The notes beneath the pieces were generated by a model, which saw only the letters and a program-made list of their open reading frames with translations, searched no databases and was not told where the DNA came from. Positions 38,669-48,700 of a stretch of DNA of 53,220 bases are shown here, in pieces. Each line of letters opens with the position of its first letter. The first letter of the stretch is position 1. Origin of the DNA: Gammaproteobacteria bacterium MedPE (GTDB taxonomy: Bacteria; Pseudomonadota; Gammaproteobacteria; Enterobacterales; Psychrobiaceae); assembly GCA_001874365.1 (NCBI GenBank), contig MPDF01000009.1:1-53220 (forward strand). The letters run 5' to 3'. The translations under genes and the position numbers were made by a program.

Positions 38669-39867
38669 CGCTTTCTTAAATCATAATGTGCATGTTTTTG
38701 ACGAATCTTAGTTTGGTTAATGTCTAAAAAGGCTCTTAATTCTCGCTGTTGGGCTATACCATCATTAAAACCTGCATCAATTAATTCTTTACAATATTCT
38801 TGTTCAAATAATAGATAGCTTATTAAACTTGATTCACTCTCTCGGGTAACACCAATGGTTGCCATTAGCCGCCTAATAGCCCAAGGAACTTCGTCAAAGT
38901 GCCGATGTGCTATTTTATTAATGTCTATGCTTGGATTAATCACTAAGGTCTCTATTTTCCGTAGATCATGTTGTTCAAGTGTATTCTTTGGAATGAGATC
39001 TAGCGTTGCATTCACGCGATTAGCTCGCTCAATATCAGAATCGAGCGTATCACTAAATACACTATCAAGCAGATGGCCTGCAATTGATGAAGCACTTGGG
39101 TGTTTCATTACACCATGTTCTGGCTTGTCATGTGGGGAATCTAATCCAATACATAATACTTTTTCTGCGCCCAGATGAATTGCTGGACTAAGTGGTGAAA
39201 GTTGATGAATAGAGCCGTCACCGTAAAATGACTGACGCACCTCTACCGCCGGAAACAATAATGGTAACGCGGACGAAGCCATCAAATGGTCTGCGTGAAG
39301 TACGCCACGTAAACTTTCTCGCTTTGAGCGCTTCCAATCTTCAATTGACGGATGACCTTGGTAAAAAGAAACGGAATTACCGGTCTCATAACTTGATGCT
39401 GTTACAGCTAGCGCATGGAGATAACCATTGGCAATATTGCGCTCTAATCGCTCAAAAGGCACCATTTGATTAATAAGCTTACGTAGTGGTGAGTTATCGA
39501 GTAGTGAAGTAGGGCGGTTGCGATATAAATCACTGCGCATCCATTTGGTCAGGTTATTAAACATATGATGAGACACATGACTGATATCGCTGCGATAAAT
39601 GGCGTTAGTACGCATATTGCGCCAAATCCAGTCTAACTTTTTTACACCTAGATGAAAGCTTGAGGCATAACAACCGAGTGCTGTGCTGTTAATTGCACCG
39701 GCTGAGGTGCCACAAAGAATTGGAAAAGGAATGCTGTGGTTGCGAGGATAAAAAGTTGCAATCGCTTTTAATACGCCAACTTGATAGGCACCACGTGCGC
39801 CGCCACCGCTTAACAGCAGGCCTATTTTATATCGGCTATTGTGTTGAGATTTATGAGTTGCGTTCAT
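38665..39867 (-). CDS. Patatin-like phospholipase family protein
   Basis: A 400-residue predicted lipid acyl hydrolase with a Ser-Asp dyad. The oxyanion loop is LLSGGGARGAYQVGVL (about residues 19-34), the nucleophile elbow is CGTSAGAIN, and the Asp is in YGDGSIHQLSP. The C-terminal 120 residues are helical and less conserved. No signal peptide or membrane segment is clear, so it is probably cytoplasmic or inner-membrane associated. ATG 39867 is preferred to a TTG nine bases upstream. Substrate unknown. Confidence 0.87.
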   Translation of the reverse strand: MNATHKSQHNSRYKIGLLLSGGGARGAYQVGVLKAIATFYPRNHSIPFPILCGTSAGAINSTALGCYASSFHLGVKKLDWIWRNMRTNAIYRSDISHVSHHMFNNLTKWMRSDLYRNRPTSLLDNSPLRKLINQMVPFERLERNIANGYLHALAVTASSYETGNSVSFYQGHPSIEDWKRSKRESLRGVLHADHLMASSALPLLFPAVEVRQSFYGDGSIHQLSPLSPAIHLGAEKVLCIGLDSPHDKPEHGVMKHPSASSIAGHLLDSVFSDTLDSDIERANRVNATLDLIPKNTLEQHDLRKIETLVINPSIDINKIAHRHFDEVPWAIRRLMATIGVTRESESSLISYLLFEQEYCKELIDAGFNDGIAQQRELRAFLDINQTKIRQKHAHYDLRKR

Positions 39868-39992
39868 GGTTATCAATGTCCAAAAGAGATACCTTTAGCA
39901 ATTTATCAAAAAATTATTATAAATAATAATGATTTATTGATGAAAACAGGTTTTAATTTATATCTCTTTAGTCAGGGCTTGATAAGAATATT

Positions 39993-40721
39993 ATGATATT
40001 TGCTCGAAATTCATTAATGGCTTTAATTATTGGCACAGTCACCGATAATAAACCACATCGTCATTATGCAATTCAATTAACAATAGCTTTAGAAGGTGAT
40101 TTTTTTGTTAATGGAAATAAAGTAGACACTGGGTTTCACTTGCAGCCGGTACTTCAGTCACATCAAATCTCTGCCACTGACGATGTTGTTGTTTTATTAG
40201 TCAATCCAGCTACTTCTTTTGGTGATTGGTTGACACATGTTACAAATGACTTAAAACAATGTTGTCTAGTGATTGCTAGCCTAGTTAAATCAGGCGTTAA
40301 AACAAAAGAATCCGCTAATAAGATACTTCTGGCCGTCGAACAATTCACCGAGCAATATATCGAGCGTTATGTGGCGACGTTAGCACCCACTAGGCAAGAG
40401 CAACGTATTAATCGAGCGCTGGTGATATTGGAAGAGAATTCGCAGGCAATAACACCAGCTCATGATATCGCTAATCGGGTTGGTTTATCGACCAGCCGAT
40501 TTCTACATCTGTTTAAGCAGCATACGCAGATCACCTATCGTCGCCTTCAACTATGGCTTAAATTAATGGCATCAATCGATAAGCTACTTACAGAGCGCTC
40601 AATTACCGATGTTGCTTACTGTTACGGCTTTTCAGACAGCGCTCACTATAGCAGAACATTTAAAGAGTGTTTTGGTTTTAGTCCTAAGGTATTTAAGACA
40701 ATGTATATTCAAAAGAATTAG
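39993..40721 (+). CDS. AraC-family transcriptional regulator
   Basis: A 242-residue regulator. The N-terminal half (about 1-125) has a cupin-like start (RHYAIQLTIALEGDFFVNG). The C-terminal half holds two helix-turn-helix units: HDIANRVGLSTSRFLHLFKQ and TDVAYCYGFSDSAHYSRTFK, ending in the signature GFSPKVFK. The target is not known. A small hydrolase gene follows 33 bases later on the same strand, so it may share the transcript. Promoter not obvious. Confidence 0.88.
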   Translation: MIFARNSLMALIIGTVTDNKPHRHYAIQLTIALEGDFFVNGNKVDTGFHLQPVLQSHQISATDDVVVLLVNPATSFGDWLTHVTNDLKQCCLVIASLVKSGVKTKESANKILLAVEQFTEQYIERYVATLAPTRQEQRINRALVILEENSQAITPAHDIANRVGLSTSRFLHLFKQHTQITYRRLQLWLKLMASIDKLLTERSITDVAYCYGFSDSAHYSRTFKECFGFSPKVFKTMYIQKN

Positions 40722-40754
40722 CTTTATAATTCGGTTTTGGAACTGGACAACGCT

Positions 40755-41333
40755 ATGAACCCTGCATCACCAATTATTATTGTGAGCGACATCTTCGGAC
40801 ATAATGATTACTTAACTCAATTCATTGCAGATTGTAAATTGTCTTCTGTAGCGAATGTTATTGATCCCTACAGCGGGCGCTCTCTTCAATTTGACGGACA
40901 AGTGGATGCATATGATTGTTTTACCCGCCATGGTGGACTTGATGCATTGACACGCAAAGTTAAACAAGTTGTTTCTACATTAACACAGCCGTGCTTTCTA
41001 ATTGGATTCAGCGCTGGGGCCAGTGCTGTTTGGCGTGTGTTAGCCGACAACGATTGTGCTGATATGATCGAAGGTGGATTGTGTTTTTATCCGGGACAAA
41101 TTAGACATCATTTAACATTAGCGCCGTTATCTCCAGTTGAATTGATCTTCCCCAGCCATGAAACGCATTTTGAGCTACAGCCTGTCATCGAATCAGTTCG
41201 ATTATTGCCTAATACGCAATGTCAACAACTAGACGTGCAACACGGATTTATGAATCGACAGCTAGTGGCGTTTGATGAAGGCAATTATAACGAGCTCTGT
41301 CAGAATTTATCACAAAAAAAAGGTAGCGATTAA
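40755..41333 (+). CDS. Small alpha/beta-hydrolase (dienelactone hydrolase-like)
   Basis: A 192-residue protein with an alpha/beta-hydrolase layout: strand PIIIVSDIFGHNDYL near the start, nucleophile elbow GFSAGASAVWRV (Ser near residue 88), and a late His in DVQHGFMNR that would fit the catalytic triad. The general shape resembles dienelactone hydrolases, but it is shorter than usual. ATG 40755 is chosen over a TTG eighteen bases upstream. The stop codon lies inside a terminator hairpin. Substrate unknown; co-expression with the AraC regulator is likely. Confidence 0.7.
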   Translation: MNPASPIIIVSDIFGHNDYLTQFIADCKLSSVANVIDPYSGRSLQFDGQVDAYDCFTRHGGLDALTRKVKQVVSTLTQPCFLIGFSAGASAVWRVLADNDCADMIEGGLCFYPGQIRHHLTLAPLSPVELIFPSHETHFELQPVIESVRLLPNTQCQQLDVQHGFMNRQLVAFDEGNYNELCQNLSQKKGSD

Positions 41334-41343
41334 GCTACCTTTG
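41313..41343. terminator. Bidirectional terminator between the hydrolase gene and proS
   Basis: AGGTAGC at 41321-41327 pairs with GCTACCT at 41334-41340 around six bases that include the TAA stop. An eight-base A run on the left gives a perfect T run for leftward proS; the rightward T run is short. Confidence 0.85.
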
Positions 41344-41362
41344 TATCATATCGATTTAGCAT

Positions 41363-43081
41363 TTAAGACAGTTCTTTTTTAATAAAATCAACTATTTCAG
41401 CTACTGGGACTTCTTGCTTGTCGCCGCCGCGACGAGATTTATACTCAAATACACCATTATCTAGACTCTTTTGTCCGATGACGATGGTATGAGGAATACC
41501 GACGAGTTCCATATCGGCAAACATAACGCCTGCACGCTCTTTACGATCGTCAAACAATACTTCAATGCCAGCGTCTTGTAGTTGGGTGTAAAGTGTTTGA
41601 GCAGCCTCAGCAATAGTCTCTGATTTGTGCATATTCATTGGCACGATAACAACTTTAAATGGCGCTATTTGTTGTGGCCACATAATGCCGTACTTATCAT
41701 GATTTTGTTCGATGGCTGCAGCAACGATACGTGATACGCCAACACCATAGCAACCCATATTCAGTGTTTGTTGTTTACCTTGCTCGTTTAATACGCCTGC
41801 GCCCATAGCATCGGCATACTTGTCACCTAATTGGAAGATATGACCAACTTCGATACCACGTGCAATCTCTAGTTTACCTTGACCACATGGGCTAGGATCG
41901 CCAACTTCTACGTTGCGCAAATCAACGATATTAGTGTCTGCCAGTTCAACATCACGTTGCCAGTTTGCGCCAGTGTAGTGAACACCATTTTCATTGGCGC
42001 CACATACAAAATCGCTTAGGTGAGCGGCTGCGCGATCAACAAATACTGGAATAGCTAAACCAATAGGGCCAATCGAACCAGGGCTGGCTTTAGCGGCTTC
42101 TTTTACTTGCTCATCCGTTGCAAATTCAAATGGTACGGCAATACCGTCCACTTTTTCAGCTTTAACATCATTAAGTTCATGATCGCCACGTAGCACAACA
42201 GCAATGACAGGTGCTTCTTCAGTGTCACCTTTAACCAACAGGGTTTTCACTGACGTAGTCGCATCAATGTTTAATAATTTTGCGACTTCATCGATAGTAC
42301 GTGCATTCGGTGTATCGACTTTGGTTAATTCTTGAGTTGGCGTAGGACGCTCACCTTGTGGGGCTAATGCTTCCGCTTTCTCGATATTCGCGGCATAGTC
42401 AGAACCATCGCTAAATACGATAGCGTCTTCGCCTGATTCTGCTAATACATGGAATTCGTGTGACAATGCGCCGCCGATGCTACCACTATCCGCTAATACT
42501 GGACGATACTCTAGACCTAGGCGATCAAAGATGCGGCAATACGCGTCAAACATCACACGGTAAGTTTTTTCCATACACTCGTCTGATAAATGGAACGAGT
42601 AGGCATCTTTCATCAAAAACTCACGTGAGCGCATTACACCAAAACGTGGACGGACTTCGTCACGGAATTTTGTTTGAATTTGGAATAAGTTCATTGGCAG
42701 CTGCTTGTAACTTTTCAGCTGGTTTCGCACCATATCAGTGATAACTTCTTCATGCGTTGGGCCGAGTACGAAAGGACGCTCATGACGATCTTTAATACGT
42801 AACAACTCAGGACCAAACTGTTCTATACGACCTGTTTCTGCCCATAGATCAGCTGGCTGAACCATTGGCATTAAAACTTCGACGCTGCCAGCACGTTCCA
42901 TTTCTTCACGAACGATGTTTTCTACTTTCTTCATCACTCGTAAACCCGAGGGCAACCAAGTATATAATCCTGAGGCTAAGCGACGAACCATGCCGGCGCG
43001 GATCATAAGTTGATGACTAACAATTTCTGCATCATTTGGTGTTTCTTTTTGAGTGGCTAATAAGTAGCTGGTAGTACGCAT
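41363..43081 (-). CDS. proS: Prolyl-tRNA synthetase (bacterial type)
   Basis: A 572-residue class II synthetase. The N-terminal catalytic motifs start [20 protein letters not shown]; motif 2 is [21 protein letters not shown]. An INS editing domain (about residues 225-400) that clears Ala-tRNA(Pro) follows, then motif 3 ([17 protein letters not shown]) and the anticodon-binding domain. Full family length. Runs leftward after trmO with a 71-base gap. Confidence 0.97.
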   Translation of the reverse strand: MRTTSYLLATQKETPNDAEIVSHQLMIRAGMVRRLASGLYTWLPSGLRVMKKVENIVREEMERAGSVEVLMPMVQPADLWAETGRIEQFGPELLRIKDRHERPFVLGPTHEEVITDMVRNQLKSYKQLPMNLFQIQTKFRDEVRPRFGVMRSREFLMKDAYSFHLSDECMEKTYRVMFDAYCRIFDRLGLEYRPVLADSGSIGGALSHEFHVLAESGEDAIVFSDGSDYAANIEKAEALAPQGERPTPTQELTKVDTPNARTIDEVAKLLNIDATTSVKTLLVKGDTEEAPVIAVVLRGDHELNDVKAEKVDGIAVPFEFATDEQVKEAAKASPGSIGPIGLAIPVFVDRAAAHLSDFVCGANENGVHYTGANWQRDVELADTNIVDLRNVEVGDPSPCGQGKLEIARGIEVGHIFQLGDKYADAMGAGVLNEQGKQQTLNMGCYGVGVSRIVAAAIEQNHDKYGIMWPQQIAPFKVVIVPMNMHKSETIAEAAQTLYTQLQDAGIEVLFDDRKERAGVMFADMELVGIPHTIVIGQKSLDNGVFEYKSRRGGDKQEVPVAEIVDFIKKELS

Positions 43082-43152
43082 TGTGAATGCCTTTAAAAAG
43101 TTATAGAACGAAAATTAAAGGCGGATTGTAGCAGGTGTAACCCTAGCTGTAA

Positions 43153-43854
43153 CTAGATAGGGTGAATATTTGTTACAAGTATGCAGTCGTCGATAACTTG
43201 CCAGTGCACATCGAAATTATAGAGCTCGACGCGATACACTTTATCGTCAGCTTTTTGTTGCTTATAAGCAGGGCGAGGGTCTTGTGCCAAGATTTGCTGA
43301 ATCAAGGATTCAAACTCGTTGGGAACATTATGTTCACTAATAAAGTGGGCCGCTGACTTAGAAAAATTGACTGTCTTAAGTGATGGCGCGTCTGGCGCAA
43401 ATCCACAATCAGCATCGATGACATCGGAATAGCTGATGTAGGGCTTTATATCATAAATCGGTGTGCCATCAAGTAAATCAATACCACTGACTTCTATGCT
43501 TGCCGTATTGCCTTTGATAATGACACCTTCAAACTTAACCGCTGATAGCCCTAAGCCGTTTGGTCTAAACGTTGAGCGTGTCGCCAATACACCGGTTTTT
43601 TTATTGCCACCGAGCCGTGGCGGACGCACTAATGGTTGCCACCCTTTGTCATTATTCTCATGAAAGCCAAAGACCAGCCATAAATGTGAAAACGTATCGA
43701 GGTCCCGCACCATATCTGGTGAATTATACCCTTCATTTAATTGAATGATTCCTTTTGCAGCTGGTGCAAGTCTTGGTTGACGAGGAATTGAAAACTTTTG
43801 CTTAAACGGTGAAGAAAGTACACCAATAGGTTCGATAGTTGTTTTATTTAGCAT
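43153..43854 (-). CDS. trmO: tRNA (N6-threonylcarbamoyladenosine37-N6)-methyltransferase TrmO
   Basis: A 233-residue enzyme (also called TsaA or YaeB) that methylates t6A37 in tRNA-Thr using SAM. The beta-barrel domain opens with EPIGVLSSPFKQKFSIPRQ; RPPRLGGNKKTGVLATRSTF and RPNGLGLSAVKFEG are the family core, and the C-terminal domain holds DPRPAYKQ. In E. coli the same gene is next to proS, and that pairing is kept here. Confidence 0.93.
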   Translation of the reverse strand: MLNKTTIEPIGVLSSPFKQKFSIPRQPRLAPAAKGIIQLNEGYNSPDMVRDLDTFSHLWLVFGFHENNDKGWQPLVRPPRLGGNKKTGVLATRSTFRPNGLGLSAVKFEGVIIKGNTASIEVSGIDLLDGTPIYDIKPYISYSDVIDADCGFAPDAPSLKTVNFSKSAAHFISEHNVPNEFESLIQQILAQDPRPAYKQQKADDKVYRVELYNFDVHWQVIDDCILVTNIHPI

Positions 43855-43877
43855 GTGAAATTCATTTTATAAGGCAC

Positions 43878-43905
43878 AAAAAAGGGTAAGCAAGCTTACC
43901 CTTTT
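43878..43905. terminator. Terminator of the cold-shock gene
   Basis: AAGGGTAAG at 43882-43890 pairs with CTTACCCTT around CAAG, flanked by an A run and a T run. Leftward it ends the csp transcript; it is close enough to trmO to separate their expression. Confidence 0.85.
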
Positions 43906-43927
43906 TAAATATCCGTTAGTTTAGCAA

Positions 43928-44134
43928 TTAAACTACAGTGATGTTCTCAGCTTGAGGACCTTTTTGACCTTGAGTTACAGTGAACTCAACTTTTTGGCCT
44001 TCAGCAAGAGTTTTGAAACCGTTGCCGTTGATTGCGCTGAAGTGTGCGAACACATCTGGACCTGATTCTTGTGAAATGAAGCCGAAGCCTTTAGATTCGT
44101 TGAACCATTTAACGGTACCAGTAGTAGTAGACAT
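43928..44134 (-). CDS. Cold-shock protein (CspA family)
   Basis: A 68-residue single-OB-fold nucleic acid chaperone. RNP1 is KGFGFISQ and RNP2 is VFAHFSAI; the start [16 protein letters not shown] is typical. It melts mRNA secondary structure in the cold or during growth change. AGGATA lies before the ATG. A strong promoter with a leader of about 150 bases precedes it, as for E. coli cspA. Confidence 0.95.
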   Translation of the reverse strand: MSTTTGTVKWFNESKGFGFISQESGPDVFAHFSAINGNGFKTLAEGQKVEFTVTQGQKGPQAENITVV

Positions 44135-44286
44135 AGTTATATCCTATAAAATTCATTAGTAATTATTGCCAAACATTTTGGCTTAGCGTTGTAAGTTTTG
44201 CTATTACTTATGAGAAACAAGGCGAGGTCTTAACCAAAGGTTGAACATCGAAATTGAGCATAAATATCAGAAATTACTTGCAAGCT
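44135..44286 (-). promoter_or_regulatory. Long 5' UTR of the cold-shock gene (candidate thermosensor)
   Basis: About 150 untranslated bases lie between the predicted start of transcription near 44286 and the csp ATG. Inverted repeats such as GCCAAA/TTTGGC (44169-44184) occur close to the ribosome binding site. Cold-shock mRNAs of the cspA class have leaders of this length that refold with temperature; the same role is inferred here. Confidence 0.45.
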
Positions 44287-44292
44287 CGAATC

Positions 44293-44320
44293 ATTATATA
44301 GCGGAATATAGGTGAGTCAA
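44293..44320 (-). promoter_or_regulatory. Strong promoter of the cold-shock gene
   Basis: Read leftward: TTGACT (complement of 44315-44320), 16 bases, then a perfect TATAAT (complement of 44293-44298). It is the best sigma-70 match seen in the window. Confidence 0.7.
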
Positions 44321-44366
44321 TTGTTATCGGAATAAAATCTGCTCTTTTTTTAACCTTGGCTTAACA

Positions 44367-44382
44367 TGACACTTTTGTGTCA
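44367..44382. repeat. Perfect short inverted repeat upstream of csp
   Basis: TGACAC-TTTT-GTGTCA, a six-pair stem with four-base loop, about 50 bases upstream of the csp -35 box and beside the amidohydrolase terminator. It may be an operator or part of a double terminator. Confidence 0.4.
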
Positions 44383-44383
44383 T

Positions 44384-44428
44384 AAAAAAGCCACTAAATG
44401 CTTGTTAAAGAGCAATATAGTGGCTTTA
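44384..44428 (-). terminator. Terminator of the amidohydrolase pair
   Basis: AAAGCCACTA at 44387-44396 pairs with TAGTGGCTTT at 44418-44427, with an inner GCTC/GAGC-like loop region. Leftward it ends in six T residues. Confidence 0.75.
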
Positions 44429-44455
44429 TTGTTAACTAGTTTTTCGGGCTAGTTT

Positions 44456-45763
44456 TTACTTTATTGCAACTTTTTGCTGATATTTTTCGTAAAGTTGGCG
44501 ATGACGATTATTTAGATCAACACGACGGCCATCTATAAACATCTGCTGAACGCGGTGCGTTTGATAATCCATCACATCACCATTGGTAATGATTAAAGAC
44601 GCAGATTTACCAACATCTAACGAGCCTAGTTGCTTGTCGACACCCAGTAATTTAGCTGGGGTTAGGGTTATCGCTTCTAGTGCTGCTTTTTTCCCTAATC
44701 CATATTTAGCTGCCATACCTGCGGCAAATGCTAATGAGCGACTGTCCCAAGCACTTTCATAACCAATAACAACGGTCACGCCCGCATCTTTCAGTTGACT
44801 TGGTGTTTTGAATGCTTGATCGATATCTTCATCGCCACGCGCCGGTATACCAAACGCATGCGTATAGATCACAGGGACGTTCTGCGCAGCAATTTGTTCT
44901 TTGGCAATCCATGCATCACGGCCGCCAACAATAACCATGTTCATGTCATGTGTGCGGTTAAAGCGCAGGGCTTGCTCAATTTCGTTAATTGCATCGGCGT
45001 GAACAAAGAGTGTTTTTTCTTTGCTCCACAAGCCAAGCATGGCGTGCCAGCGGATATCTTGCTCTATTGTTTTGTCTGCGTTGTAGGCTGTTGCATAACG
45101 CTTCGATTGAGCAAAGTAATCCTGTAAACGATCTAGACGCTTTTGATAGGCTTTCAGTGCTTTTGGCATGCGTTTTTTTGAAACCCAATAACCCGGTTTC
45201 GATGGCCAGAACAAGTGAACACCGACAGCCGATTTAATTAAGCCATCATCGATGTTCCACGCATCTAAATTAATCACAGAAGATTGTCCGCCTAGCATGT
45301 AACCGCTTGGTGTCACTTGCACGTGAGTAATGCCGTTAGCACGAATAGTTGGAATAATCTCAGAATCTGGGTTGTAGGCGACATGTGCCAATAAATGTGG
45401 ATTATCTTCACCTACTTCGGTGATATCAACGGTTGCCCGTACTGATTCAATTTCACGTAAACCAAGTTGACTCACTGTGGAGATTAGCCCAGGGTAGACA
45501 TGCTTGCCCTGACCATCAATCACTTGCGTGTTTGACGGTTGAGACAACTGTTTACCAATAGCTGCTATCTTACCGTCTTTAAGTAAAATATCGCTGTTAT
45601 TAAGAACGCCGTTGCTGACAGTATGTAACGTAGCGCCTTTAATGAGGATTGGAGCACTTTGTTTTTTACCTGGCACCATGTCATGGCTCATAGCGCTACT
45701 CATACTTAAAGCACAGGTGATGCCTAGCATCCATTGTTGTAATGTTGAAATTCTAGCTGTCAT
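44456..45763 (-). CDS. Secreted amidohydrolase-like protein without the HxH metal motif
   Basis: A 435-residue protein with a signal peptide (MTARIST to SSAMS, before HDM). The mature part shows the amidohydrolase frame: beta sandwich start ILIKGATLHTV, strand VYPGLISTVSQLG, and a late TPAKLLGVDKQLGSLDVGKSA as in imidazolonepropionase-type enzymes. Where the family has D-x-H-x-H after the PGLID strand, this one reads STVSQLG, so the two first metal ligands are missing. A His in LFVHADAINE and one in IYTHAFG remain. The start is two bases after the stop of the larger gene with GGAG inside that gene's end, so they are translationally coupled. It probably works with that protein rather than alone. 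Confidence 0.78.
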   Translation of the reverse strand: MTARISTLQQWMLGITCALSMSSAMSHDMVPGKKQSAPILIKGATLHTVSNGVLNNSDILLKDGKIAAIGKQLSQPSNTQVIDGQGKHVYPGLISTVSQLGLREIESVRATVDITEVGEDNPHLLAHVAYNPDSEIIPTIRANGITHVQVTPSGYMLGGQSSVINLDAWNIDDGLIKSAVGVHLFWPSKPGYWVSKKRMPKALKAYQKRLDRLQDYFAQSKRYATAYNADKTIEQDIRWHAMLGLWSKEKTLFVHADAINEIEQALRFNRTHDMNMVIVGGRDAWIAKEQIAAQNVPVIYTHAFGIPARGDEDIDQAFKTPSQLKDAGVTVVIGYESAWDSRSLAFAAGMAAKYGLGKKAALEAITLTPAKLLGVDKQLGSLDVGKSASLIITNGDVMDYQTHRVQQMFIDGRRVDLNNRHRQLYEKYQQKVAIK

Positions 45764-45765
45764 GA

Positions 45766-48700
45766 TTAGTGTACTCCATGATCGATGTGTTGTTGCCAAG
45801 TGTCATGCTGATCATCACAATGCCAAACAGGTTGAATCATTTTCTCGCTTGCACTGAGTGCCGTTGAGCTTACTTTGGGTGATTTATCGCCAATTAATTT
45901 ATTGATTAACTGAGATTTTTCAACACGCTGTGCTTTTCGAGCGGTCATATCTGTCGCTAAGTCGAAGTATTGACGACCGTCAATCCAAGTCTGCTCTGCG
46001 CGGGCGTAAACTGACAATGGGTTGTGATCCCAGATCACGAAATCAGCTTGTTTGCCCGTTTTAATGCTGCCAGTGCGATTATCGATTTTTAGCTGTTTTG
46101 CTGGATTAATGGTCACCATCTTCCATGCATCTTCTTGTGACATATCACAATAAGTAATCGATTTTGCGGCTTCCTGATTCAAACGGCGTTGTAGATCAGG
46201 ACTGTCAGAGTTGATACTGGTTAAAACACCACGTTGATTCATCAAACAGGCATTTTGAGGAATAGCGTCATAAACTTCGAATTTGTATCCCCACCAATCG
46301 GCAAATGTAGAGCCACCAGCACCGTGTTTAGCCATTTCGTCGGCAAGTTTGTAGCCTTCTAGAATATGAGTAAAGGTGGTTACTGTGAAATCAAATTGCT
46401 CTGCTAATCGCAAGAACATTAAAATCTCAGATTGAACATAGGAATGAATGTGTACGTGACGTTGTGACTTTAAGATTTCATCAAGGGTTTCAAGGCGATA
46501 ATCTTTACGAATAGGCGCTGTTTTACGTTTTTCACTACGACTCAATTCAGCGTAAGCTTTTTGCGCTGCCTTGTATTCTTTTGTACGTACAAAGGCATCT
46601 TTCATAACCGCTTCAACACCCATACGAGTTTGAGGGTAACGAGTACGATAATCAGAACCCCAGTTACTTTGTTTAACGTTTTCACCTAACGCGAACTTGA
46701 TAGAACCAGGCACATTTTTCATTTTCATGTTTTGCGCTGATTCGCCCCATTTCAGTTGGATAATTTGCGCTTGTCCACCAATAGGGTTTGCGCTGCCGTG
46801 TAGCAATTGAGCTGTTGTTGTACCACCAGCCAGTGAACGATAAATCTGAATATCATCAGGGTTTACAACGTCACCAATGCGCACTTCGGCGGTAATCGCT
46901 TCCGTTCCCTCGTTAACACCACGAGAGATAGCAATGTGTGAATGTTCGTCAACGATGCCGGCAGTAATATGTTTACCTGTTGCATCAATAGCTTGATAAC
47001 CTGAAGGGGTACGTAGATTTTTTCCTATTTTTACAAATTTACCGTTGGCAACTATAACATCGGTATTGTCAAGAATTCCAGCATCTTCTGATGTCCAAAC
47101 CGTTGCGTTTTTCAAGTGTAACTTCTGTGATTTTGGCAATGTTGCTTGACCAAATGCACGATTAGGCCAAGTTAACTTGCCAACATATTCAATTGAATCG
47201 TCTGCTGATGTCTCGGTTGCTTTAGCGTCTTTAGCTACCTTGTTAGCGGTTACTAGCATTGATTGTTGTTGGCTATCAATTTGACGGCCTTCAAGGGCAT
47301 TTTGTTGATCGCCTTGCCATAAACGGTAACGAATAGCTTGGTCATTTTCTGTCACCACAAAACTAACACTATCGCTTGTTTTTTCAACATTACTGGTTTT
47401 TAGCGTCTTGTCACCTTGTTTAATGGTCACCTTCGCTTTTTTACCGGCTAAATCGATAGATACAGACAGTGCTTCATCACTATGGTGACTATTAAGTGAG
47501 TAATCGCCACTCATCGCTAAGTGTGTTGGGTTTACAAACTGGTGTTCTTGGCCTTGCGTCCAAACCGATACGATATCGCCATTTTTAAAGATATCACCTT
47601 TCGTGATGACAAAATCTGCGTTGTAACCGGCTTTTAATTGTCCTGCCTCATTGGCAATACCCGCTATTTGAGCTGGGTTAGTTGTCAACGCCGCTAATGC
47701 CGCTTTTTCGCTTAAACCATGTTTTACAGCGGTGCGAAGGTTTGTGAGGAAGTCATTGCCTTTTGTGCCGTGACTAGTAATTGCTAGCGTAAGCTTTGAA
47801 TCTTCAAGCGTCGCAAGGTTACCAGGGTTACGTTCCCAATGGCGCAAGTCCGCTAGAGAGATATCATGCCCTTGGGTGGTACCAAGTGTCGGCTTTTCTG
47901 CAAATGTTAGTGGCATCACTAGGTTTGCGTTAAGCTGACCAATTTCATCTAAACGCGCGTATTCAAAACCACTACCTAAGAATGTTGCTTTGATATCAAA
48001 GTTCTTTAAGAGCTTAGCTGCACGTAGTAGCGATTGTTCACTTTGACTACTAAAGAAGACACCTTGCTTTTCAATGTTGCTAATCGCCTGTAAGGCCGCG
48101 TTATATTCAATGTTATCGCCAGCGAAGGTAACTGATTTACCTTGGCTTTTTTGGTACCAATTAGCGTCTGAAAATGTTTGACGTAATAGCGCGATACTGC
48201 CCATCAATGAGCTTGGGTAGTTTTGTGCTGAGCTACCTTTATTAAATGACGCAAAGTGTTGTGCGTTGGCGTTGTAAACTAGTTCGTTAGCAATGCCGTC
48301 AGCTAAGCTCACTGTAACGCCGCGTCCTTGTAAAATACCGTCATGTTTTGCTGTTTGAACGGCGGTAAATCCATTTTTTAGATACTTTTGAGCTGCTTTT
48401 TGATCTGGGGCAAAATGATCGCTCCAATTCATTTGCGCATGGATAGCGCCGTTGGCAGCGTTGCCGCCTATGCGGTCAATACGATATACCGGACCTCGTG
48501 TTTTAGACGATGGATAGCTAAAATCAATGCCATATTCTGAGTAAACGTCAATGAAACCTGGGTAAATAGTTAACCCTTTGGCATCAACAACACTGGCTCC
48601 TTTAGGGAGTTTTCCATTTTTACTAACAGACTTAATGTGTCCGTTTTCAATAACTAATGTGGCGTTAGTGAGTTTTACATTAGGTGATGTGTAAATAGTG

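Noticed and set aside
44795-45237. ORFs antisense to the small amidohydrolase gene
   Set aside because: Overlap a gene with clear signal peptide and fold motifs; no start signals.
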